From the NCBI GenBank assembly GCA_038380435.1, contig JAWZYU010000008.1:76522020-76586019 (forward strand): DNA of 64,000 nucleotides. The letters run 5' to 3'. Below, piece after piece: positions 54,771 to 64,000 of this stretch; within the stretch, counting starts at the first letter, position 1, and every line of letters starts with the position of its first letter. The notes beneath the pieces are model-generated. The model worked only from the letters and a program-made list of their open reading frames with translations, ran no database searches and had not been told where the DNA came from. Made by a program: the position numbers and the translations under genes. The stretch comes from Ryuthela nishihirai. Lineage: Eukaryota; Arthropoda; Arachnida; Araneae; Heptathelidae.

Positions 54771-54935
54771 TCAGATTCTTAAAAATAATCTTAAATTTCT
54801 CTTTTCGGGGAGGGAAGACAAAAAGTAACTGCAGTTAGAAGTAGTTGTTTCTCAGAAGACAAGCTAGTGTTGCTTTCCTTGGATATGAAGGTATTAATGA
54901 AATGTTTCCAACAGCTAAATTTCAGACAGCACTAA

Positions 54936-55135
54936 AGACTTGCCGTGATCGGCGCACACCTTGCCGGCGGTTTGTAGTTCCTCCTCGGACAACTTTTTGA
55001 AGGTATTAACCACGGCTCATAAGTCTTGTCGTTTCGGAAATGCTCTGACCAGTCGTCTGGCCATTACAGTTTGGCCTTTGTCAAAATCACTAAGTCCGCT
55101 GCCATTCACATCTGAAAAACAAGAATAACACTGAT
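54936..55135 (-). mobile_element. Tc1-like transposase N-terminal fragment
   Basis: The minus-strand reading contains SGLSDFDKGQTVMARRLVRA and later a KKLSEEELQTAG-like stretch, KVCADHGK. SDFxRGQIVxAR and NHGK are typical of the DNA-binding N-terminus of Tc1-type transposases. Short, broken, ends undefined. Confidence 0.5.
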
Positions 55136-55240
55136 AACAAACAGAACTCAGTATCAACTGTTATTTATACCGTTTCATGACCTTCACACGCACAGTCGTT
55201 TACCTCCAGTTGCTTCGATTTGCATAACGACTCGCTTAGT

Positions 55241-55659
55241 CATAATGTTTTACTTTTTTTTTGGGGGGGGGGGGGGCTCAGTCGGTAGCGCGCCAGGCTC
55301 GTAATCTGTAGTTCCCAGGTTCGAGTCCCAGCTGGGTCAGCGTTGAGATTTATCTACGCAAAATTCCCCGCCCTGCCCGCGGTCAGTAGGGGACACCGAT
55401 GGGCTTGGAAAGGCCGCCGTCCGTCGGATGGGACGTTAAGCCGTGGCCCCGTGGGCGGGAGAGCCATACCCTGTGCACGTTAAAGAACACGCTGGATGGT
55501 CTTGACGGGAGGTTACCATCTGTCTCCCAATAGCTGTTCAAGTGGGTTCCCTTCCCCAAACTTCTCTGAGCCTTCAGGGTCCATGTGACCTGGCCATTTA
55601 GCCCATGGTGTGCAAAAAAGTGCCGCTCAGAGGTAAAACAACCCAATCCATAATGTTTT
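55241..55659 (+). mobile_element. SINE-A copy, 11-bp TSD
   Basis: Forward copy, body about 55263-55648. The TSD cataatgtttt is at 55241-55251 and 55649-55659. The first bases of the head have become a G-run (gggggggggg at 55263), and a T-run lies between the TSD and the head. Confidence 0.92.
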
Positions 55660-55823
55660 GGCTCTTTGGTGTATATCTGTGTTTGTATGTAATCATCTTA
55701 GAATAATTTTAAAGGCACATAATTTTTTCATTTCATTTTGACATTTATATTAATAATACGTATATGTTGAAATATGGGATGTTAACTTTTCATTTCTTAA
55801 AATGTATGTTTCGTTTCCCTTAG

Positions 55824-55946
55824 GAGTAAATATTGTCCTCAATTCTCTTGCTGATGACAAGCTTCAAGCCAGTGTACGTTGTCTCTCCAAAAATGGCAGG
55901 TTCCTAGAGATTGGAAAATATGACATGTTCATGGATCACAGTCTTG
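55824..55946 (+). CDS. FASN: Fatty acid synthase, visible exon 7 (enoyl reductase)
   Basis: This 123-nt exon reads [20 protein letters not shown], then [20 protein letters not shown] and LG. It matches human [20 protein letters not shown]…[18 protein letters not shown]. The acceptor is tttcccttag before 55824 and the donor is gtaagt at 55947. The following exon should begin with the GMAIFLKNVTFHG-type segment. I looked for it in the remaining 8 kb and did not see it, so the next intron extends to or past the window end. Confidence 0.96.
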
Positions 55947-56189
55947 GTAAGTGTACAATATGTTAATAGATTTCGTTACCTGATGTTTCTCTTCATTTAC
56001 CAGTCGTGCAAACTTTCTAGTATAAAATAAAATATCTGACATTTAACATCAAATGTAGGCTACTTTTGGAAGCATTTAATAAATGAACAGAAAAAAATAA
56101 TTAAGAAAGTTTGTTTCAAATCTTTAAGAATATTATGAGTGAGAAGGTATATGGAAGATTCGAAAATGGAAAAGAAAAGAAAAAAAATT

Positions 56190-57535
56190 TTTCGAAAATG
56201 GAGAGAGGGCAAAATTCAGAGCAGTTGGCAAAAGTCGAAGCAACTTAGTAAAATACAGGTGAATTGGCAAAATCTAGACAACTTGGCAAAATTCCAAGTG
56301 ACTTGGTAAAATCTTGGTTGGTTGACAAAATTCGGAGTGACTTAGCAAAATCGTGGGGAGTTGTCAAAATTCAGGTGAGATGTAAAAATTAGGATTTTCT
56401 TCTGTAAAATTATGGCGAGTTGGCAAATCTTTGGGGAGTTGACAAAATCTAGGGGCAGTTGGCAAAATTCGGAGTGACTTGGCAAAATCGTGAAGAATTG
56501 ACAAAATTCAGGTGAGATGTAAATATTTCAATGTTTTTTCTGTAAAATTTTGGCGTGTTGGCAAAATCGTGGCAATTTCGCAATATCTAGGAGAGTTGAC
56601 AAATCTTGGGGGAGTTTGCAAAATTCAGGGTGACTTTGCAAAAATCAGGTGAGACGTAAAAAATGGGATTTTTTTCTGCAAAATTGTGGCGAATTGGCAA
56701 AATCTACGGCAGTCAGGAAAATTCGAATCCACTTGGTAAAATATGGGCTAGTTGCGAAAATTGGGATTGTTTTTGTGAAATTAAGGAGAGTTGACAAAAT
56801 CGAGAAAACGGCAAAATTTTGGAAGTTTGGAAAATTTGAAGTGATTGGCAAATTCAGGAGAGATGTAAAAATTGGTATTGTTTTGCGAAGGAGGTAGTAA
56901 AATCGAGGCAACTTGGCAAAATCTAGGGAAGTTGGCAAAAACTGGAAACATTTGGTAAAGTACAGGTGAGTTGTGAAAATTGGGATTAGTTTTGTGAAAT
57001 TAAGGAGATTTGGAAAAACCGAGAACTCTTGGCAAAATCTAGGGCAGTTGGCAAAATTCGAAGCCACTTGGTAAAATACAGGGGAGTTGTGAAAATTGTG
57101 CCTTCCTTGTGCAATTAAGGAGAGTTGATAAAATTCGAAGTGATTTGGCAAATTCAGAAAAGACGAAAAAATTACGATATTTTCTTGAAAATTACGGCGA
57201 GTTGGCAAAATTCGAATCCACTTGGTAAACTATAGGCGAGTTGTAGAATTTGCGTTTGTGAAATCAAGGAGAGTTGACAAAATCGAGAAAACTTGGCAAA
57301 ATGTTGGGTAGTTTGAAAAATTTGAAGCGACTTGGCAAATTTAGGAGAGATGTACAGATTGTGATTGGTTTTGTGAAATTAAGGACAGTTGGCCAAATCT
57401 AGGGGAGTTGGGAAAATTCAAACTGACTTGCAGCAATTCAGACGAGAGATGAAAATATTGGGATTATTTCTATAAAATTATGTCTAGTTGGCAAAATTGG
57501 AAGTCAAATGGTAAAATGCAATAGAGTTGTGAAAA
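56190..57535. repeat. Degenerate short tandem array, about 20-22-bp motif (1.35 kb)
   Basis: Dozens of imperfect units of gagttggcaaaatctagg / gacttggcaaaattcgaag / gtaaaatacaggtgagttg type, with no two units alike. The 187-codon minus-strand frame (57208-56645), rich in FTK, IPIF and NFP phrases, is the repeat read through. I regard it as an artefact, since its residues repeat with the DNA motif. Confidence 0.85.
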
Positions 57536-57705
57536 TTGTCTCACCTTCCCCCACCACCACCACCATCACCACCACCACGGAGCGAAAATCTAGGTACGAA
57601 CTAGAGAGAGACATTATTTTCTCAATTGGGAAAATTTGACTTTTGGTTTGGCAACTTTTCGATTTCTCCCTCTGCCCAACCATAATCCTTCGCTACGCCC
57701 CTGGT
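57536..57705. mobile_element. Possible DNA transposon terminus adjoining the array
   Basis: After a (CCA)n patch (57552-57580) the sequence ends with cttcgctacgcccctg (57690-57705). Reversed this reads CAGGGGCGTAGCGAAG, a kind of terminus seen in many animal DNA transposons. The matching opposite end was not found near 56190. Confidence 0.45.
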
Positions 57706-59855
57706 GAATAGTTAATACTTATTAGCATTTTAGATCTTGAAATTAATTTAAGGAACTCAGGCACTTCGAGGAACCGAACTACAAAGGTCAATTGCTTCCT
57801 TGTGACCGATTCCAAAATTGGCCTCCCATTCGGAGCAAATGATTGGAAAGTAGTAGTGACTGCCGGTAGCCACCGATCTCAGTATGACGCCATGTAGCCA
57901 TCATTCATAAATTACTAATCGATACATCACATAAATTATCATTAAAATACTGAAGCAATAGTCACAAATATATACCACAGAATGATGAAACGTTTTCGTC
58001 GAATATTTCCGACCCATTTTTCCATTTAATTGGATCAGTCTGGAATTTAAACATTGTGCAATTACATACTGCTTAGTTGTTATTATGCAGCTGAATAACC
58101 TCCAACAAGCTTAACGATATAATTCGATGGGGTCAACTATCGTTGAAATATAGTTAAATGATGATAATTGTATAATTAAATAATATGTAAAAAATAGCAT
58201 ATGCATATTTAATATCATTCAGAAAACAATATATTTCATTGAAGAGCAGAGTGAAACTTTTGAAAGCTGTAGAAGGAATTAAATAAATTCTGAAATATAA
58301 AATGCTGGATAAATAGATTGGGAGATAGTTTTATATACGATTTTTTTCTTATTTGATCACGTAATTTTACACTGATCCTTAAACAGAAGCGAAAAAGCCC
58401 ACAGCCTTAAATTAAGCTGCGGTTACCATCGCTTCCCCTGCCGAATGTCACAGCATTTTATTACCGGTAAGTATCGGAACATGGGTTGAGGAGTCGACAG
58501 GAACCAAATAACGGCTTTACCATACCCAGCGCATATTAGACTTGAATGTTTTTAAACGTAAAAAGAAAACTCAGAATTTTTTTTTATATTTGAGTAGAAT
58601 CAAAAATTCTAAATATTACTCTTAAAAATTCTCGTCTTAACTACAACCGTGCAAAAGATAGTTGCTATATTGAGAAAAATACTTTTAAAACTGTTCGATG
58701 CAGTCTTGAGGCTGCCGGTTCCCATCGCTTCAAGGTACCGTATTCAAAACATACTTTACTACGTAAAAAATACAACAGACACTCAATCATTACTTGCAGC
58801 TTTATAGATGTTTTTCCACTTGGCGGGCTGAATTTTTTACAGCATTACAAATTCAGTAAGTTGTATCTAAAATTGTATAAGCTTCATATTAAATCTCACT
58901 TGAGGTTAAATACGAGCAAATATAACTATGTAATTCTTTACCTTTCATAACGTTAAACACAGCAACACTGAAATTTACAGCTCTGCTGAAACTTGTATAA
59001 ACGATCACTTATGCTAAAAAAATCAAGCAAATTAAACATTTATTCACTTATTGAATGATATTTCTTGTATTCTTCCGGTGATCTGTAGATGGATTTGTTA
59101 GCCACACAATTAACTATTTTTAGGAAATCAACTGTCCTTAATTTTCAAGCCCACTATGATAACAGCAGGATAGATTAGACAGCATAAGAATATATTAATC
59201 CTATCATATATTATTCAGTATTCTTCCTTAATTATCGTTTGACAATGAATATAATTATTCACGAAATTTTGAACATAATAAAGTTTAACTTCCATTTCAG
59301 AAAGTACATTCGGAACATCAAGAAATGCATACATAGCGAAAAAATTACTGATTTAATATAATTGTAGTTGTAACAAGAAAGTTAAATAAACACGCTAATA
59401 TAACTGATTTTCCACTTGTCGAATATTTTATAGTTGATAAAATATGTTTATGCATTAATTTACCAAAATACTTTCAAACATTTAGTTACGTACCAAATTA
59501 CGGAGTTGTCCGACGGCCATGATGTAGAAGTGGGGATGCCATTCCAATAACACAATTTTCTATTATGTAATGTAATTCTTAATATTTAAATTTCCGGAGG
59601 AAACTAACGAAAATTTTTAGCTGTTTATAGAGTACCAGGTTTTTACATGACTACAATGTTTCACGATATTATTTTTTATGTAGAACTACTTTTTTTCTTT
59701 CTAGAACTACTTACGGCGGGGTAATTTGGTGTAAAACGGTACTATATCAATATCTTTTCTCTGTGCATGCACGAAGTTATATTTCGATTCTAGTTCCCCT
59801 GTCGCTAGGGGACCATTTTTTGGACCACTTTTTAATGGCTGGGCTATGACGATTG
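57706..59855. other. AT-rich intron, nothing recognised
   Basis: Two kilobases of AT-rich sequence without recognisable genes, RNA genes or repeats. The phrase ggttaccatcgcttc / ggttcccatcgcttc recurs at 58421 and 58715, perhaps an old duplication. Confidence 0.45.
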
Positions 59856-59903
59856 CCACACTGTATACTTATAGGCACTGTAGCCTATAAGTATACAGTG
59901 TGG
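59856..59903. repeat. Perfect 20-bp inverted repeat
   Basis: ccacactgtatacttatagg (59856-59875) is exactly inverted at 59884-59903 with an 8-nt loop. It lies directly against the exon-like open segment that follows. Confidence 0.9.
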
Positions 59904-60088
59904 TATCCAAGTGAGCAGCAAAGAGATATAATCGAAAGAGGTAGCAAAGAATGCGTAAGCCGAGTAGAAACCGAGAAAAGAGATCGCCCATTTGCCATCA
60001 GGTCCATTGCTGTCACTATCAATGGAAGGAATCCTCACATCCCAGAATGTGTTGGTGAAGTCATCAGTCACTACCCAACCATTTTGGT
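59900..60088 (+). other. Exon-like open segment, unidentified
   Basis: From a possible acceptor (tatacag before 59900) to a donor-like gtaaga at 60089, one frame is open and reads WYPSEQQRDIIERGSKECVS, then RPFAIRSIAVTINGRNPHIP and ECVGEVISHYP. Composition and the even mix of charged and hydrophobic residues look like a real, conserved protein exon. It is not the next expected FASN exon and I cannot name the family. It could be an exon of another gene, a retroposed fragment or chance; the reverse strand is also open over 59844-60071. Confidence 0.35.
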
Positions 60089-60109
60089 AAGAACTCTAGT
60101 ATTCTAACA

Positions 60110-61669
60110 CGACATTAGTGTAATCGACCAGCAGGCAACAAAAACGATAGCAAATCACAAGTGTAATAAAAGTCCCACCCTATCTGCCACTTTAGGTCTG
60201 AGTTTGCTTGACGCAGACACCATATAACGAAAAGAACTTTGAAGCTGCAGCTGGGAATTGAGGCTTAACGACGAGGCCGACGAGAAAGACAGGCCACGAC
60301 ACAGGCGATCCTCAGCCGTCACGTGATCAACTTAGTCCGGTAGCTGCAAACGTCACTCGATTCGTTCGCACAGAACCTTGTATCTCGTTTTTGCAATTTT
60401 ATTTCGCTGTAATTTTTTCAAGAAACCTAATTTTCTTTTTCTTTCTTCATTCCCCATTTAATCTAATTTGTGATAATTCTTAAAAAATCAGCCGTTTCCT
60501 TAAAAAAATTAAAGGCATAATATTATAGTGTTTAGAATAAAGAGCAAAATCAGAAAACCAAAGGTGTGTTTAAATGGGTGTTTGGGAAATGTATATACAA
60601 ATATATATATATATTTTTAACTTCTTTTATTTTTTTTAAAACATTTAACAACTGCAAGGCATTGATTCAGAATACACTACTGGTTTTCATTTACTTACCA
60701 GTTGCGGTATCCTTAATATTTACTTATTGATTACATTTTTCTAATTTTTTGGAAAAGAAATCGCACGACCCAAATATAATTTAAAAAATATATACTTTCA
60801 GCGGTCACTTATTAGATAAATTTCCATGGTATGCAAGCAGTAATCGAGATTTTACAGCGCAATAACTTCTTAAAATTATTAAGGAAAATTGTGACAGTAG
60901 ATACGTTGCACGTTTGGTATTTAATTATGGAATATTTAATAACAGTTATTCCACTTTATATAACTGCTGTCGCGTAAACAGGTTGAAATGGAAGCAATAA
61001 CCTGTACATTAAACAGAGGAGTGTCAGCGGTTCATGTGGACCACCGAATGTGAAATGGCCTTCCAAAGTTGAAGCAAGCTCTTTCCACAGTACCAGTGTT
61101 GGCATATCCACAAAGTGGAACACAGTTCATAATAGATTCTAATTTATATTCGGTTCTAAATATCGTACTTTCAGATTTCGTCTACATATTCAATAGTGTA
61201 CGTCTACATTAACGTTGAGTATTTTTTGTGTCCAAAAAGAAATGTATGAAATCTTAATCTCAGCTTATCTGAATTAGTGCAAATAAAGTAGAAAATAATG
61301 TTGCATTAATGCATATTATTAGTTAAAATGAATCTGAATATACTTTTAAGACACGTTTTATTCAGAAAAACATTTTTTTCGCAAAGTTGTTTTCGATTTG
61401 CATGGTTTTGATTTACACAAGGATTTCTCGGAATTTATCTACAGTGCAAATCGAGGAATGGCTGTAGCTATTAATGAGAAGTCAGCGTTATTTAATATAA
61501 AAATGCAATATATGCAGTATTCATCTGAAGACTTTTTGTGTAGCACTAATATTTAATAAATATTAATATTCCTTCAGTTCTACAGTAGTCTCCATTACGA
61601 AAAACATTTGAAACCGTTTATATTGTACTAATATACTTCTCTTAAGGGTGTTGACACAAGGATTCTAAA
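60110..61669. other. AT-rich intron or intergenic, nothing recognised
   Basis: A short GC-richer patch (60225-60380) precedes AT-rich sequence. No feature recognised. Confidence 0.45.
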
Positions 61670-61888
61670 TACAGCTATCCCTCGATTTACACGGTACTCA
61701 GTTCACACAATTTTGGCTTTGCACGGTCAAAAAATGCAACCAGTTCCGATTTACACGGTACTGACTGAGACGTACATAGAAAGGAAATCTCAGTCAGTAC
61801 CGTGTAAATCGAAATTGGTTGCATTTTTTGACCGTGCAAAGCCAAAATTGTGTGAACTGAGTACCGTGTAAATCGAGGGATAGGTGTA
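61670..61888. mobile_element. Palindromic MITE, 215 bp, TA TSD
   Basis: Element 61672-61886 has arms of about 95 bp that are near-perfect inverted copies (ctatccctcgatttacacgg at one end, reversed at the other), flanked by TA. The ccctcgatttacacgg terminus is reminiscent of pogo/Tigger-type MITEs (tentative). A second copy starts at 63952. Confidence 0.9.
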
Positions 61889-62163
61889 TATCAAATTTTC
61901 ATCAAAATATGCTCTAGCACTATACTCTGTGTTTAAGTGTAATAGAGTAAAAACTTGTTTTCCACTTACTGGCTTGATACATATTACTGAACTGACATCA
62001 TTACGTTTCAGGAAAATCTTACATTTTCTAGTTCTTACGCATTTGAAACCACTTTTTGCTGAAATGATTTAGTTTCATAGAAGAGTCGTGTCAGTTATGA
62101 AGTCAAATGTTCATTTATACAAATTGCTTTTCCACGTCAGTTCCAGTTATTTCTTTGATATTT

Positions 62164-62575
62164 AGATTCCTGTGTAGGTTGGGTTATTTTACCTCTGAGC
62201 GGCACTTTTTTGCACACCATGGGCTAAATGGCCAGGTCACAAGGACCCCGAAGGCTCAGAGAAGGTTGGGGGAGGGGACCCACTGGAACAGCTGTTGGGA
62301 GACAGATGGTAGCCTCCCGTCAAGGCCATCCAGCGTGTTCTTTAACGTGCAGAGGGTATGGGTCTCCCGCACACGGGGCCACGGCTTAACGTCCCATCCG
62401 ACGGACGGCGGCCTTTCCAAGCCCATCGGTGACCCCTATTGACCGTGGGCAGAGCGGGGAATTTTGCAGAGATAAATCTCAACGCTGACCTAGCTGGAAC
62501 TCGAACCTGGGAACTACAGATTACGAACCTGGCGCGCTACCGACTGAGCCACCCCCGCCCCAGATTCCTGTGTAG
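62164..62575 (-). mobile_element. SINE-A copy, 14-bp TSD
   Basis: Reverse copy, body 62178-62561. The TSD agattcctgtgtag is at 62164-62177 and 62562-62575. Confidence 0.95.
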
Positions 62576-62761
62576 TTTTGATGCTTAAACTCATATATTT
62601 CTACTTAATTGCAAATTCAACTCTATAGTTACAGTCTTGATTTATTATTTTATACAACCATATTGCATTATTGTTTCCTCTTACCAGAAAACATTTAAAA
62701 CAGTATAGTTCAAGTATGAAAACTAAATGGAATATATATAATCTGTACTCATTACTAGGTT

Positions 62762-62850
62762 GCCTTTATCGAACAGCGGATAATGTGATAAAAATATAAA
62801 AATGAAATGTGTGAAAAAGAACAAATTCTTACCTCGATGCAATTATGAAA
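62762..62850 (+). repeat. Direct repeat, copy 1
   Basis: tgcctttatcgaacagcgga … aacaaattcttacctcgatg matches 63860-63943 with few differences. The function or element is unknown. Confidence 0.8.
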
Positions 62851-62944
62851 TTATTTCGGGCCCAAACTTAGAGACCTAAACCACAAGGTTGCGAAGTTTG
62901 AGTCAAATCTCTCAAAATGTAGAGCTCTAAAATTATATGTACAA

Positions 62945-63662
62945 TAAATGGGGCTTAAGCCGTCCCGTGGCCGAGTGGTTAGCACGCTTGACTACTGATC
63001 TAAGGGACCTGGGTTCGAGTCCCGGGTAAGGCATGACTGTTTGTGTCGTTTTTCTGCTGAGGTCCTGCCATCCTCTCAGACCTTCTACTTTGGCATATAA
63101 ACTGACAGGCTCCTGTCAGACCTCTGTGGCAAGCAGCTGCTTGAAGGGGTATTTATTATTATATTGTTGCGGATTGCAAAAATGGATAGCCACTGAGCGT
63201 GAGTATTAAAAGCTATATTTCAAAACCAAATTCAATACAAGGTAAATTGTTACAAAGAAAATATGGATGAAGTATCTTATTAACAAATCAACTATTAACC
63301 ATACACAAGTCATCAATCGTCCTGCGCAGAGCACACAACATTAGCTCTGTCTATTCCACTAAATATTACCTTTTTACTTGATTACCATGTCACTTGAACA
63401 TCCGCGTACACATCACATAAAAGATATCACTTTTATACTTCCCGCGTACACAACACATAAAGATAATTCTTTATACTTAGCGCGCTGTCTCAGAACAGCT
63501 AACCGTCCATTTTCGAACTCTAGACCGTTACACACACGACCGTTACACGCTCCACTGTTCTTCAAATTCTCCCAAAGTTCTTATTCGTTGGCTGATACTT
63601 TTTGCTTTCGGTTGCCAGATTCCTTCTGTCGTAACAATATTATTTATTAAATGGGGCTTAAG
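62945..63662 (+). mobile_element. SINE-B copy with 15-bp TSD and a nested solo LTR
   Basis: SINE-B head ccgtcccgtggccgagtggt and gggttcgagtcccgggta, body to ttgaaggggtatttattatt at about 63160. A solo LTR is inserted in the tail. The TSD taaatggggcttaag is at 62945-62959 and 63648-63662, enclosing both. Confidence 0.92.
63161..63640. mobile_element. Solo LTR, 472 bp, 4-bp TSD
   Basis: Sequence 63165-63636 begins TGTTGCGGATTGC and ends GTCGTAACA, the TG…CA ends of an LTR. The 4-bp duplication atat is at 63161-63164 and 63637-63640. No internal retrotransposon genes are present, as expected after LTR-LTR recombination. A Gypsy-type origin fits the TSD length (inference). The 90-codon open frame inside is not regarded as a gene. 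Confidence 0.75.
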
Positions 63663-63859
63663 GCAATCACTTTGTTCTCTTTCCCCTTAGGTTCAGCTTC
63701 ACAGTGCTAATTGCACAAATGAGATATTTTTAATGACTCTCCACAGGTTTTTACGAGGTTGTTTTTATCTAGGCCGTACTTTTCTGCAGACAATCGCTAA
63801 CTGGCCAGTCACAAAGACTCAAGTGATCGAAGGAAGGTTGTAAAGGGATTCTGTCCACA

Positions 63860-63950
63860 TGCCTTTATCGAACAGCAGAAAATGTGATAAAAATATAAAA
63901 ATGAAATGTGTCAAAAAGAACAAATTCTTACCTCGATGCATTATAAAATT
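63860..63950 (+). repeat. Direct repeat, copy 2
   Basis: Second copy of 62762-62850, 1.1 kb downstream. It ends where the MITE at 63952 begins. Confidence 0.8.
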
Positions 63951-64000
63951 ACACCTATCCCTCTATTTACACGGTACTCACTTCACACAATTTTGGCTTT
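63950..64000. mobile_element. MITE, second copy, cut by window end
   Basis: TA then cacctatccctctatttaca … ttcacacaattttggcttt, matching the first arm of the MITE at 61672. Only 49 bases are visible. Confidence 0.85.

Larger units (their letters stand above)
53530..54935 (+). mobile_element. RTE-like LINE copy F, 5' part, twice interrupted
   Basis: Parallel to the 5' leader and endonuclease start of copy B. ggtagctaggtaatccctgg (53536) matches 22830, the ttgtttgtgggttgacatca area matches 23560, and ttggaatgtgaagactccgc (54370) matches 23853. aatttctcttttcggggagg (54795) matches 23988. It is interrupted by a MITE (54155-54360) and by repeat G (about 54465-54770). It ends near cagcactaaagact at 54935. 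Only the 5' end is present, which is unusual because LINEs normally lose the 5' end. Confidence 0.82.

Noticed and set aside
56645..57208. 187-residue protein on the minus strand
   Set aside because: The frame follows the degenerate 20-22-bp array, and its residues repeat with the DNA motif. No domain seen.
59900..60088. Next FASN exon
   Set aside because: It does not resemble the expected enoyl reductase continuation (LKNVTFHG region), and its phase relation to exon 7 cannot be confirmed.

Overview
This is a window of an animal nuclear genome, very probably an arthropod; an arachnid is my guess, with low confidence. It is AT-rich and has GT-AG introns. The only host gene I can establish is an animal type I fatty acid synthase (FASN) on the + strand. 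Seven exons are visible (70-252, 6911-8120, 15019-15164, 20550-20753, 30916-31245, 51837-51956, 55824-55946). All their splice phases agree, and together they give 2316 nt (772 codons) with no in-frame stop. They run from the end of the dehydratase region through the non-catalytic methyltransferase/ketoreductase-like core into the NADPH-binding enoyl reductase. Upstream domains, the rest of the enoyl reductase and the downstream domains lie outside the window.

Nearly everything else is intron filled with transposable elements nested several layers deep. Two tRNA-derived SINE families dominate. SINE-A is about 390 bp, with about 20 copies, most flanked by perfect 9-15 bp target-site duplications (TSDs). 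SINE-B is about 210 bp. An RTE-like LINE with a craniofacial-development-protein-2-type endonuclease, a reverse transcriptase and a (GAT)n 3' end occurs at least five times. A second, Jockey/CR1-like LINE is split by a 3.5-kb satellite. Tc1-like and hAT-like elements, palindromic MITEs and a solo LTR complete the picture.

Layout: 0-6.9 kb, RTE LINE copy A and a 398-bp MITE. 6.9-15.2 kb, the large FASN exon, then a LINE remnant holding about 80 copies of a 43-bp satellite and a separate 43-bp minisatellite. 15.2-20.5 kb, an RTE LINE hit by a Tc1 element that was itself hit by two SINEs, plus a local inverted/direct triplication. 20.5-31 kb, two hAT derivatives, the near-complete RTE LINE copy B and a second Tc1 remnant. 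31-52 kb, the largest intron. 52-64 kb, the last two visible FASN exons, nested SINEs, a degenerate roughly 20-bp array, more MITEs and the solo LTR.

The standout is at 35478-47414. It is an 11.9-kb element that is almost entirely one inverted repeat, with arms of about 5.3-5.7 kb around a loop of about 1 kb. It starts AGTAGTG and ends CACTACT, and it is flanked by a perfect 6-bp TSD (caggtc) that splits a SINE-A copy exactly in two. The SINE lies inside an older, diverged relative of the same element. The termini and TSD length resemble Polinton/Maverick elements, but I see no Polinton protein in it, so it looks like an unusual non-autonomous, almost all-TIR element.
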